Of a stretch of DNA of 64,000 nucleotides, positions 8,890 to 17,790 are shown in pieces. The notes below the pieces were generated by a model that saw only the letters and a program-made list of their open reading frames with translations, searched no databases and had not been told where the DNA came from. The position numbers and the translations under genes are program-made. The DNA is taken from NCBI GenBank assembly GCA_029233925.1, contig JARGOX010000001.1:181348-245347 (forward strand), given 5' to 3'. Position 1 is the first letter of the stretch; the number at the start of each line of letters is the position of its first letter. The DNA is from Rhizobiaceae bacterium (GTDB lineage: Bacteria; Pseudomonadota; Alphaproteobacteria; Rhizobiales; Rhizobiaceae).

Positions 8890-9465
8890 ATGATCAAAAA
8901 ACGCCTTTATCAAGACACCAATTTTGTGACAGGACTGGTTTTTTCAATCCTGGCGCTGTTGCTGCTGTTTGTCTGGATCCCGCTTGATTCCGACACCGGG
9001 CTGATCGAGAAAGTGCGCCGGCAGGTCGCCATCGGCGATGCGCTTGCACCGACCATTGCCGGTGTGTTTCTGCTGATCGGCGGCGGCCTATTGATGCTGC
9101 TGGAACGCAATGGCGACAATCAGCCCGCCATGGACAGCAACAGTGTAATATTCGTCGGACGGGTCTTTGCGATGCTTGTCCTGAGTTTTCTGGTCATGCG
9201 CTACGCAGGTCCCCTGGCCGTCGAATTGATGAACGCGCTGCAAGGCAGCGAACGCGAATACCGCCTGCTACGCGACACAGCGCCCTGGAAATGGATTGGC
9301 TATGTGCTGGGAGGCACGATAGCAATCTGCGGCACGATCAGCCTGACCGAGGGACGCTTCAGCCCGCGCGCACTTGTCGTGGCCCTGCTGGCAATCGCTG
9401 CGTTGATCGCCATTTTCGACCTGCCATTTGATGATCTTCTGTTGCCTCCGAACGGCGATTTCTGA
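8890..9465 (+). CDS. tctB: Tripartite tricarboxylate transporter small membrane subunit
   Basis: A 191-residue protein with four predicted membrane helices (about residues 13-33, 47-65, 82-104 and 127-185 as further segments), which is the TctB layout. It lies between tctC and tctA; its TGA overlaps the tctA ATG by one base (TGATG), so the two are co-translated. It is weakly conserved in sequence like other TctB proteins, and the call rests partly on its place in the operon. Confidence 0.85.
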   Translation: MIKKRLYQDTNFVTGLVFSILALLLLFVWIPLDSDTGLIEKVRRQVAIGDALAPTIAGVFLLIGGGLLMLLERNGDNQPAMDSNSVIFVGRVFAMLVLSFLVMRYAGPLAVELMNALQGSEREYRLLRDTAPWKWIGYVLGGTIAICGTISLTEGRFSPRALVVALLAIAALIAIFDLPFDDLLLPPNGDF

Positions 9466-11054
9466 TGGCAACGCTCGACTATGTCTGGTTGGGCGTGCTG
9501 GCGGTCTTTCAGGGCCCCGAACTCTTTTCAATCCTCGGCCTGCCTATTCCGGTCACGCTGCTGATGATCCTTTGCGGATTCCTGCTCGGTATTGTCGTGG
9601 GCGCGACACCCGGGCTGGCCGGGCCTGTTGCCATGGCCATTTCCCTGCCAATCCTGATTTCCGTCTTCGGCTATACGCCGGATGCGCTGTTGCCGGTCAT
9701 GGGCTGTCTGATCGGCATCATGAAAGGCGCGACGATCGGCGGCGCCGTTCCGGCGATCCTGTTCAACACGCCCGGCACGCCTGACGCTTTTATGACGACG
9801 CTTGATGGCTATCCCATGGCGCAGCAAGGCAATGCGAAAAAGGCATTGCGTGTGGCGCATTTCGCTTCCGTCAGCGGCGACACGTTTTCGGATATCGTGC
9901 TGGTCATTTGCGCGCCCTTTCTCGCCCTGCTGGTCGAAGGCTATCTGGATCTGCCGGAAAAAACCGCACTGTTGATCCTCTCGCTCTCCTTCATTGCGGC
10001 CGCCGTTGGCGGCTCGCCAGCCAAGGGACTGATCTCGACAGGACTCGGGCTGCTGGTCGCCTTTATCGGCACGGGCGCGGACTTCTATCCGCGGCTTTCC
10101 ATGGGAACCGAAGCCCTGAGCCAGGGCATTGCGCTGGGGCCGGCCATCCTGGGCGTGCTTATCATTGGCGCCGTGTTTCACGAACTGGCGGGCCAATGGC
10201 GTCACAAGGAGGTTGTTTCTTGTGCGCAACCACAAAACGAAATCGGCAGCGACAGGCTCAGCCTTGGCGATATCCGGAAATTGCTGCCCTATATCGGCAG
10301 GTCAGCAATCGTCGGCACTGTTGTCGGCGCCCTGCCCGGCATCGGCTCGACTTTGGCGGCAACCATTGGCTACACAATGGGCCGACGGCGGCACCATAAA
10401 ATCGGCAAGCCCGGCGATCCCGCCTTCGGCGAAGGGGCCATGGAGGGCATAGCCGCAACGGAAGCTGCCAATTCTTCCGTTTCGGGCGCAAATCTGATCC
10501 CGGTCCTGTCACTGGGCATCCCAGGCAACACCGCTGCCGTGTTTCTCATCCTGGCGGCAGACAGCATCGGCGGCTTCAATCCCGGTCCTTCGGTGTTCAA
10601 GTTCACAACGGACACGGTCAATCCGGAACTGGTCATCGCTTTCGGCCTGTTCACAGCCATGTTTGTCGCCAATTTCCTGAACTGGACGATTGGCGGCATA
10701 TTCATGCGCTCCATGGGCATTATGGCAAGGGTGCCCAGGCAATTGCTGCTGCCCGTGGTGCTCATCCTGACGCTGACCGCCATTTACGTCCAGGAAACGC
10801 GCCTTGAGGTGATCTGGTTCACGCTGGCATTCGGGCTTCTTGGCTATGGCATGCGCCTGCTTTCCATCTCTCCCCTGCCCTTCGTCATCGCTTTCATCCT
10901 GGGCGGCAAGCTGGAGTCCACGGCGCGTCAGGCCTTTGATGCAACGGGCAGCGATCCGTTCTTCCTGTTCAACAACCCGATTGCGGCGGTCTTCATGCTT
11001 CTGTCCATTGCAATCATCTTCCTAGCGTCACACAGAAAACCGGAGCAAAAATGA
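9465..11054 (+). CDS. tctA: Tripartite tricarboxylate transporter large permease
   Basis: A 529-residue polytopic membrane protein of TctA length with about 11 helices. Family signatures are visible: GIVVGATPGLAGPVAMAI and GALPGIGSTLAATIGY, the paired glycine/proline motifs of the two repeats, and EGIAATEAANSS. It is the transport channel of the TTT system driven by ion gradients. It overlaps tctB by 1 nt and the following sulfatase by 4 nt (ATGA), so transporter and sulfatase form one transcript. Confidence 0.92.
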   Translation: MATLDYVWLGVLAVFQGPELFSILGLPIPVTLLMILCGFLLGIVVGATPGLAGPVAMAISLPILISVFGYTPDALLPVMGCLIGIMKGATIGGAVPAILFNTPGTPDAFMTTLDGYPMAQQGNAKKALRVAHFASVSGDTFSDIVLVICAPFLALLVEGYLDLPEKTALLILSLSFIAAAVGGSPAKGLISTGLGLLVAFIGTGADFYPRLSMGTEALSQGIALGPAILGVLIIGAVFHELAGQWRHKEVVSCAQPQNEIGSDRLSLGDIRKLLPYIGRSAIVGTVVGALPGIGSTLAATIGYTMGRRRHHKIGKPGDPAFGEGAMEGIAATEAANSSVSGANLIPVLSLGIPGNTAAVFLILAADSIGGFNPGPSVFKFTTDTVNPELVIAFGLFTAMFVANFLNWTIGGIFMRSMGIMARVPRQLLLPVVLILTLTAIYVQETRLEVIWFTLAFGLLGYGMRLLSISPLPFVIAFILGGKLESTARQAFDATGSDPFFLFNNPIAAVFMLLSIAIIFLASHRKPEQK

Positions 11055-12577
11055 AACAACCGAACATATTGCTCATCTCCGCGGACCAGCAGCGCGCCGA
11101 TTGTTTTGGTTTCAAAGGCCGTGCGGTCAAGACGCCGCATCTCGACCTGCTTGCGGCGCAAGGCACACATTTTGACGCCTGCATAACACCCTGTGTGGTC
11201 TGCCAGCCGGCACGCGCCTCGATCCTGACCGGGCAGCTTTGCCGCACCCACGGCGTCCATGACAATGGCATCGACCTGGCCCCTGAGATCGGGTCAAAGG
11301 GATTTGCCGGCAGCCTTGGCGGCAATGGCTATGAGACATCCTTTTTCGGCAAGGCGCATTTTTCGACGTTCCACACATTCGAAAAAACCGGAACGCCGGA
11401 ATGCCTGAAATCCTCCGCCGATTATCCCGATACCTGGTTCGGCCCCTATATGGGCTTCGAACATGTCGAACTGATGCTGGTCGGGCACAACTGGTTCCTG
11501 CCTGAAAAGCCGCCGGCGGGCCAGCATTACGAGCGCTGGTTCTATGCCGATGGCCGCGGAGACGAGAAGAACGACCAGTACCGGCGCAATGCGGGCGACA
11601 CCAAGGGCGCCGCGCAGACCTGGCATTCGGAGCTTCCCGTTGCCTGGCACAATTCCACCTGGACGGCAGACAGGGCCATTGAATGGCTGAAACACGGGCG
11701 CGACGCGGATCAGCCGTTTTGCTCCTGGGTCAGCTTTCCCGACCCGCATCATCCCTTTGATGCGCCCGAACCCTGGTCACGGCTGCATGACCCGGCCGAG
11801 GTTGACCTGCCCGAACACCGAATCCGCACGTTCGAAAACCGTCCCTGGTGGCACGAGGCGGTTCTTTCGGCCGAGCCGACCGGACGAAAACAGGATGCAG
11901 AAATCCGCAAGGCCTACAGCCGTATACAGGAACAGTCCGACGAACAACTGCGCGAAATCATTGCCAATACCTATGGCCAGATTTCCCTGATCGACCACAA
12001 TGTCGGGCGCATCCTGATGGCGCTGGACGATGCCGGCCTGGCAGACAATACGCTGGTTTTCTACATTTCCGACCATGGCGACTGGTTGGGCGACCACGGC
12101 CTGATCCTCAAGGGCCCGATGCATTATGAAGGCCTGCTGAAGGTGCCGATGATCGTCAAGGGGCCAGGCGTGCCGGCTGGCAAGCGTGTGGAAGAGCCGG
12201 TTTCAACATTGGACCTGGGTGCAACATTTGCCGATTATACGGGCTCTGCACCCCTGCTCGATCAACACGGTCAATCGCTGCGGCCTCTCATCGAAGGCGA
12301 CGCCACACGCGACTTTGCCCTGAACGAATGGGAGTTGCTGCCGACGCGCGCCGGTGTGGCGCTCAGCCTGCGCACAGTGCGCACAAGGACCCACAAGATG
12401 ACCGTCGATGTCAATTCCGGCGCCGGGGAATTATATGATCTGATGCAGGATCCGCACGAGTTGAACAATCTTTTTGATGACGATGCGAGCCAGGACATCC
12501 GCAAGACACTCGAAGCCGCCATCGCCAGTCGTCCCGATGATGCCGGTCCCATCCACGCCCAGGTCGGTCTTGCCTGA
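11051..12577 (+). CDS. Sulfatase (Cys-type), second of the locus
   Basis: A 508-residue sulfatase-superfamily enzyme. It starts NILLISADQQRADCFG, carries CQPARASILTGQ at residues 51-62 (CxPxR, Cys converted to formylglycine) and YISDHGDWLGDHGL for the second metal half-site. No signal peptide. The ATG overlaps the tctA stop, so uptake and hydrolysis are coupled. It resembles choline-sulfatase/phosphonate monoester hydrolase-type enzymes in layout, but I cannot fix the substrate. It differs clearly from the sulfatase at 5813-7246, so the two may act on successive groups or different substrates. Confidence 0.87.
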   Translation: MKQPNILLISADQQRADCFGFKGRAVKTPHLDLLAAQGTHFDACITPCVVCQPARASILTGQLCRTHGVHDNGIDLAPEIGSKGFAGSLGGNGYETSFFGKAHFSTFHTFEKTGTPECLKSSADYPDTWFGPYMGFEHVELMLVGHNWFLPEKPPAGQHYERWFYADGRGDEKNDQYRRNAGDTKGAAQTWHSELPVAWHNSTWTADRAIEWLKHGRDADQPFCSWVSFPDPHHPFDAPEPWSRLHDPAEVDLPEHRIRTFENRPWWHEAVLSAEPTGRKQDAEIRKAYSRIQEQSDEQLREIIANTYGQISLIDHNVGRILMALDDAGLADNTLVFYISDHGDWLGDHGLILKGPMHYEGLLKVPMIVKGPGVPAGKRVEEPVSTLDLGATFADYTGSAPLLDQHGQSLRPLIEGDATRDFALNEWELLPTRAGVALSLRTVRTRTHKMTVDVNSGAGELYDLMQDPHELNNLFDDDASQDIRKTLEAAIASRPDDAGPIHAQVGLA

Positions 12578-13013
12578 CGGGTTTGCCGCAGCCGTCTTAT
12601 ACCTGAGATCGATGATTATGACCCATCTGATGAGCCAAGCCTGCCCGTCGGCCAGGCGCGCCGCGCGGCCAGGTTGACCGGGCAAGCGACGCAACGCCGT
12701 CCGACGGGCAGTGTCGGCGCTTCGATCGGGCACACGTCGGCCCAACCCAATTGACACTATGCAGATCACGCCAGCGATGCAGCGAGTATACATCGTGAAC
12801 GAACGGCTTATACGTTTTGAAGGTTGGTGCAATGGCCAGAAGCCAAAACTCAGACAGTGCACATGCGAGCCTTCAAATTAAGATTCAATTAACCGTAAAA
12901 CGCATTCTTTCCATGAATACCACAATATATCGAATTATTACAATAATTTACCTGAGCGACTATTAACAAATTAACCCGTTGTGCTTCACAAGACATGAAA
13001 CAATTGGTGGCCC
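12578..13013. other. Intergenic region, no gene seen
   Basis: About 435 bp after the sulfatase. The open frames on the minus strand have no recognisable domain. The last 150 bp before the MHYT gene are AT-rich and should contain its promoter; I do not see a clear -35/-10 pair or a terminator. Confidence 0.4.
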
Positions 13014-15110
13014 ATGCAAAGTTTATTCAACTGCGTCGTCTATCAGCACGACCCTATCCTGTTGGTTTGGGCCGTCCTATCGCTGGTCATTGGCTCAGTC
13101 GTGACAATGCGGCTGTTTACGCGCGCTCAAGATACCAACAAGCAAATCCAGACACTGTGGCTGATACTCGCTGGCATGATCGGTGGCGGCACCATCTGGA
13201 GCACGCACTTTGTTTCAATGCTTGCCTATAAAAGCGATATCATTCTAGGCTATGAATTGACGCTGACGGTATCCTCCCTGATCATCGTCATTTGCACGAC
13301 CATGCTGGGTTTCGCAATTGCAATCCGGAAAGCAAACACACTACGCATCGTGACTGGCGGCGCGATACTGGGTGTGGGTATCAGCCTGATGCACTACACG
13401 GGTATGGCCGCGATGAAAATTCAGGGCGGCATGCAGTGGGACGTTGCAAGCGTGATCGTCTCGTTCGTGCTTGGCACTGTCACTGGTGGTCTATCCGTCT
13501 CAATCACGGCCCGACGGCTCACCAAATATTTCAGCGCTCTGGGCGCTGCCCTTTTTGTTGCGGCGGTCGCTCTGATGCACTTCACCGGCATGAATGGCCT
13601 GACGTTGGTGCCAGCGCAGCTGGACGCTGAAGCCGTGAAGCTTATTTCCAATGCCACACTTGGCGCCGGCATTGTTGTTTTGATGGGATGTCTTTATCTG
13701 ACGACATTCATCACCAGCCTCATTGACATGAAGAACGCGGACGAAACGTCGGCACACTACAAGTATCTCGCGTTGCATGATCAGCTCACAGGTATCCCCA
13801 ATCGCTACGGCTGCGAGAAACACCTGAAAGACCTGATATCGGCGCCACTGCAGGATGGCACGGGAATCGCCGTTGTTGGGATAGATCTTGATCGCTTCAA
13901 ACGCATCAACGACGTTTATGGGCACTTTGCCGGTGACCATCTCTTGAAAACAATCAGTTTCCACATTTCAAATATACTTGGAGAGGGGGAATTGATCGGA
14001 CGTTTCGGGGGTGATGAATTCCTGGCGCTCAAAACCGGCATTCGTGGCAAAGACGATGCCAACGAATTTGCAGAGCGTATTTTGACAGCAATTCGGCAGC
14101 CTGTCCTGTGGAATGACGCCGACATTTCAACAAGGGCCAGCATCGGCTATTCATTGTTTCCCTGGGACAGCCTGGACCCGATCAAGCTGATGGAAAATGC
14201 TGATTTGGCAATGTACCATGCAAAGAGTAATGGCAAGGACAGTGTCGTTGGCTACGGTATAGCGATGAACAGAGCAAACAAGGAGCGCACGACCCTTGGC
14301 ATGTTGCTCGCCTCTGCAATTGAAAACAATGAGCTTTCTGTCCACTATCAATTGCAAAATGATGCTCAGACCCGTAAAATTACCGGTGTGGAAGCCTTGG
14401 CGCGTTGGCATAGTTCGGCAAAAGGGCACGTAGCTCCAGACGTATTCATTCCGATTGCCGAGGAGACGGGCTTCATCAATGAATTGGGTGCGTGGGTGTT
14501 GCGCGAAGCCTGTTCGCAAGCTGCTCAGTGGACAGTTCCGGTAAAGGTTGCCGTCAATGTCTCGGCCAAGCAGCTTGCTGACCCCGGTTTTCCCGATCAG
14601 GTAAAACAGGTTCTGGAAGACACGGGACTTGCCCCATCGCGCCTTGAACTGGAGGTTACCGAGACCGGCATTATCAGCGTTGCCTCACTGGCGCTTAATG
14701 TCATCCGCAAACTCAAAGAGCTGGGTGTTCAAATCGCTATGGATGACTATGGCACCGGATACTCAACACTCGCGACACTGCACAATTTTCCTTTCGACAA
14801 GATCAAGATTGATCGCGAATTTATCAAGGACATCGATACGAATGCGCATTCTTCCGCAATCTTGAAGTCCACGATGATCCTGGGAAACAGCTTGAAGATT
14901 CCCGTTCTGGCTGAAGGTGTGGAAACCGAAGAACACTTGAATGTTCTCAACAAGGAAGGCTGTCAACTGGTTCAGGGCTTTTTGTTCGGAAAGCCAATGG
15001 CGAACGCGGTGCTTGTAGATTTGCTGGCCGCACAGATTGAAGCCGGTCTGTGGGAGGAGCAAATACCGCGGAAGGACAATAAAAATATGGCTATCAGGTT
15101 GGTGTCATAA
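13014..15110 (+). CDS. MHYT-GGDEF-EAL cyclic-di-GMP enzyme
   Basis: A 698-residue inner-membrane signalling protein. Residues 1-235 are a seven-helix MHYT sensor with the motifs STHFVSMLAY, LMHYTGMAAM and LMHFTGMNGL, proposed in the family to bind a metal or a gas such as O2, CO or NO. A GGDEF domain follows (intact RFGGDEF near residue 330), then an EAL domain (intact GVEALARWH near residue 455 and MDDYGTGYSTL). Both active sites look complete, so it could make and break c-di-GMP. It stands alone. It may affect surface structures such as the exopolysaccharide locus at 53-57 kb, but that is only inference. Confidence 0.92.
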   Translation: MQSLFNCVVYQHDPILLVWAVLSLVIGSVVTMRLFTRAQDTNKQIQTLWLILAGMIGGGTIWSTHFVSMLAYKSDIILGYELTLTVSSLIIVICTTMLGFAIAIRKANTLRIVTGGAILGVGISLMHYTGMAAMKIQGGMQWDVASVIVSFVLGTVTGGLSVSITARRLTKYFSALGAALFVAAVALMHFTGMNGLTLVPAQLDAEAVKLISNATLGAGIVVLMGCLYLTTFITSLIDMKNADETSAHYKYLALHDQLTGIPNRYGCEKHLKDLISAPLQDGTGIAVVGIDLDRFKRINDVYGHFAGDHLLKTISFHISNILGEGELIGRFGGDEFLALKTGIRGKDDANEFAERILTAIRQPVLWNDADISTRASIGYSLFPWDSLDPIKLMENADLAMYHAKSNGKDSVVGYGIAMNRANKERTTLGMLLASAIENNELSVHYQLQNDAQTRKITGVEALARWHSSAKGHVAPDVFIPIAEETGFINELGAWVLREACSQAAQWTVPVKVAVNVSAKQLADPGFPDQVKQVLEDTGLAPSRLELEVTETGIISVASLALNVIRKLKELGVQIAMDDYGTGYSTLATLHNFPFDKIKIDREFIKDIDTNAHSSAILKSTMILGNSLKIPVLAEGVETEEHLNVLNKEGCQLVQGFLFGKPMANAVLVDLLAAQIEAGLWEEQIPRKDNKNMAIRLVS

Positions 15111-15774
15111 TCCCTACACTGAAATATTGTGAGCAGCCGATCGGGCTGGAGGTGTGTTGAATGCATACCTCCAGCGCACGCACGAATGGCAAAGGCCAAA
15201 AGGCCTTGATGGACCGGCTGCATGCACCCTTGATGTGCTTCCCCGCCTGCGGCACGCGCCAGTACCCTGAAATTTTCCTGAAATCCGATAGGCATCGACA
15301 GCCTTTCCACAAACCATGTCGGTGCGGTTTGGAAAAATGAAGATTCTCATCAAGAATGTGTTGATAGCGCAGGAAAGGCAAAAACCTGCGAATTGTCTTT
15401 CGGTTTCCTGTCGAACCGGAAATCAACGGAATTTTTACGCGCGCCTGTCGGACACCTATGTTCGAGCGCAATGGAAAGTTGGGCGCTACGAACCATGCCC
15501 TGTGGCTCAGGCATGAAGTCAAAAATTTTGCGGGCAGATGCCAAGGCTTCATTCGTGACGCTGTTTCAGCAAATCGAGCAGGTATGCCATTCCTGATAGG
15601 CGCAATGCTCGTCATGGCCCTGTTCGACCACTGGAGTCAGTTTAAACCTGTTCGCTCATCGCCATCTCTGATTGATGTGAACCAATTCTACCTTTCCGAC
15701 GTATCTTATAACGATAGGTTTGATGAATCCCCTGCTTCATCAAACCGGAGACAGCAGGCGCGAAAGGAACAGGC
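15111..15774. other. Intergenic region with a hairpin
   Basis: About 660 bp with no gene I can support; open frames on both strands lack domains and good start signals. A stem-loop at 15145-15175 (GCTGGAGGTGTG against CATACCTCCAGC, one mismatch) lies 35 nt after the MHYT gene and may end its transcript, although no T tract follows. The right end holds the leader of the next operon. Confidence 0.4.
15717..15746. promoter_or_regulatory. Perfect 11-bp inverted repeat in leader
   Basis: GGTTTGATGAA (15717-15727) and TTCATCAAACC (15736-15746) are perfect inverted copies with an 8-nt spacer, ending 28 nt before the ATG of the chalcone isomerase-like gene. It could be a repressor operator or an RNA hairpin close to the ribosome binding site. 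A TATAAC element lies just upstream at 15707-15712. Confidence 0.5.
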
Positions 15775-16398
15775 ATGTACAACTCCACAGTAAAACGACA
15801 CGAAAGCAAGGGGCGAAGCGGTCTGACAAAAACCGCCGCCCATGATTCGCGCACACTGCTCTCGCGCTTTTTATTGACCAATCTCGCCCTTGCGCTTCTT
15901 CTGCTTATGACGCTGTTCAATGGTCCTGCACGAGCTGAATTGCGCGTTGCATCGCTGCATGTGCCTGCGGCAGAATTGGTCGGTAAAGCTCGGTTGAAAT
16001 ATCTGGTCTGGAACGTCTTCGACGCCCGGCTCTATGCGCCATCCGGCCGCTGGAGCGCCGATGCACCCTATGCCTTGACGCTCTCCTACCTTCGCAAAAT
16101 ATCCGGGACGCAAATTGCCGAGCTGTCGGTGTCGGAAATGCGCAAACAGGGTTTCAACAACGAGGGTGCGCTCAATAGATGGCAACGGCAAATGGATGCC
16201 ATCTTTCCAAATGTGTCGCCGGGCATCAGCATCACCGGTGTCCGGGACGAGAAGGGACACGCGATCTTCTATCAGAATGGCGAGAAAATCGGTCAGATCA
16301 ACGACAAGGAATTTTCCAGGCGCTTTTTCAATATCTGGCTCGGTCAGGCTGCATTTGATCCCGGGTTTCGAAGAAGGCTGCTTGGGACAAATTCTTGA
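15775..16398 (+). CDS. Chalcone isomerase-like periplasmic protein
   Basis: A 207-residue protein. After a cytosolic head, a hydrophobic segment at about residues 28-52 ending in a small-residue site fits a signal peptide. The rest matches bacterial chalcone isomerase-like proteins: LKYLVWNVFDARLYAP, ALTLSYLRKISG and the C-terminal FFNIWLG. True chalcone isomerase activity is not expected. In many proteobacteria this family is encoded near a DUF1365/cyclopropane-fatty-acid synthase/MFS group tied to singlet-oxygen stress; only the MFS partner is present here. It is coupled to the MFS gene by a 4-nt overlap. Confidence 0.75.
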   Translation: MYNSTVKRHESKGRSGLTKTAAHDSRTLLSRFLLTNLALALLLLMTLFNGPARAELRVASLHVPAAELVGKARLKYLVWNVFDARLYAPSGRWSADAPYALTLSYLRKISGTQIAELSVSEMRKQGFNNEGALNRWQRQMDAIFPNVSPGISITGVRDEKGHAIFYQNGEKIGQINDKEFSRRFFNIWLGQAAFDPGFRRRLLGTNS

Positions 16399-17690
16399 CA
16401 CCAGCACCGAAGATCGGCCTGACAAGGGCGGCGCTGCTCATGTATGGCGCGCTTGCCTTTCCATTGGCTTTTGCCGGTATACCGATCTATCTGCACGCGC
16501 CTGACTTCTATGCCAGCGAATTGGGCGTTCCGCTCACCACCCTGGGTGCGACGCTCTTGCTGTTGCGGATCATTGATGCGGTTCAGGATCCGTGGATCGG
16601 GCGCACCAGCGATCTATTCAGCCGCTGGCGCAGACAAATCATGGCGCTTGGCATCGCCATGCTCGGCGGCGGGTTCTGGATGATCTTCCACCCCATCGCG
16701 ACTTGGCCGCTGATCTGGTTTGCTCTTGGCGTTTTCATTTGCACGACCGGGTTCAGCATCGTCAGCATCAATTTCCAGGCGCTTGGCGGGCTGTGGCATG
16801 CAACTCAAAACGAGCGCACCAGCATAACAGCCTGGCGCGAAGCGCTCGGGCTGGTCGGCCTTCTGGCCGCTGCCATTGCGCCCACCCTTCTGGGAAGCCT
16901 GGTCGACGCGCCGGCCGCCTTTCACACGTTGAGCGTGATCTACATCCCGATTCTTGCCCTGACCTCATGGCTGTTCCTGCGGTGGATGGGAAAAGCCATC
17001 ATTGACGCGCCGGCAAGGGCAGTGAAACCCGTCGCGATGCTATCGCTGCTGAAATCCGCCTGGATACGGCATTTTTTCGGAATCACATTCCTCAACGGCT
17101 TCGCCAGCGCGGTGCCTGCAGTGCTGGTGATTTTTTACATCCGCGACTGGTTGCAGGCCGAAGGCGATACGGGCCTCTTCCTGCTTCTGTATTTTCTCAG
17201 CGGCGCACTCGCCATGCCCCTGTGGCAGCGGGTTTCGCGGGCAGTCGGCAAGTATCGCTGCTGGATCTTCAGCATCACGCTGGCCATAGCAACCTTCAGT
17301 TGGGCCGCCTTGCTTGGGCCGGGCGACCGGGAAGCCTACGCCGCCATCTGCATTCTGTCTGGTATCGCGCTTGGCGCGGACTTGTCCCTGCCACCATCGA
17401 TGATGGCCGATTACATTGCACACCGCGGCGACCAGGCATCCGCTTCCAGCCATTTCTCCATCCTGACATTCCTGTCAAAAGCCGCACTGGCGTTGGCCAC
17501 CGGTCTGATGCTGCCGCTGCTGGGACTGCTCGGCTATCAGCCCGGCAGCCTTGGCGGCGACGGCGTGACGGCCACGCTTGGTCTGTCCTATGCCCTGGTT
17601 CCCTGCCTGGTGAAAATGGTCGTTGTCTTCTGGCTGTGGCGCAAATTGCCACTGCTCCAGACGCTTGGCGAAGCAAGAGCGCCATCATGA
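16395..17690 (+). CDS. MFS transporter (GPH/MFS_2-like)
   Basis: A 431-residue carrier with 12 predicted membrane helices. RIIDAVQDPWIGRTSDLFSR near residue 55 is the GPH/MFS_2-type loop signature, and ENERTSITAWREA-like residues (NERTSITAWRE) occur at the second loop. The start is a TTG overlapping the previous stop (TTGA); an ATG at 16440 is the alternative. It pairs with the chalcone isomerase-like gene, as seen in sigma-E/ChrR-type oxidative stress groups elsewhere, but no sigma factor is nearby. Substrate unknown. Confidence 0.85.
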   Translation: MTPAPKIGLTRAALLMYGALAFPLAFAGIPIYLHAPDFYASELGVPLTTLGATLLLLRIIDAVQDPWIGRTSDLFSRWRRQIMALGIAMLGGGFWMIFHPIATWPLIWFALGVFICTTGFSIVSINFQALGGLWHATQNERTSITAWREALGLVGLLAAAIAPTLLGSLVDAPAAFHTLSVIYIPILALTSWLFLRWMGKAIIDAPARAVKPVAMLSLLKSAWIRHFFGITFLNGFASAVPAVLVIFYIRDWLQAEGDTGLFLLLYFLSGALAMPLWQRVSRAVGKYRCWIFSITLAIATFSWAALLGPGDREAYAAICILSGIALGADLSLPPSMMADYIAHRGDQASASSHFSILTFLSKAALALATGLMLPLLGLLGYQPGSLGGDGVTATLGLSYALVPCLVKMVVVFWLWRKLPLLQTLGEARAPS

Positions 17691-17722
17691 TAGGTTCGGC
17701 CTTGGTATCATGAGGCCATCGC

Positions 17723-17781
17723 GGTGGCACATCAACCAATGCCACCACGCACAGAGGCCGGGATGCCTGATCAGGCATCCC
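17723..17781. terminator. Two hairpins between convergent genes
   Basis: GGTGGCA (17723-17729) pairs with TGCCACC (17740-17746), and 17760-17781 is a perfect 22-bp palindrome (GGGATGCCTGA and its complement). They sit between the convergent MFS and autotransporter genes and probably act as a bidirectional terminator. Neither has a strong T tract. Confidence 0.5.
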
Positions 17782-17790
17782 GCACATATC

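Noticed and set aside
15094..15615. A 173-residue minus-strand open frame after the MHYT gene
   Set aside because: No domain, poor codon pattern, overlaps the end of the MHYT gene and contains a hairpin region.
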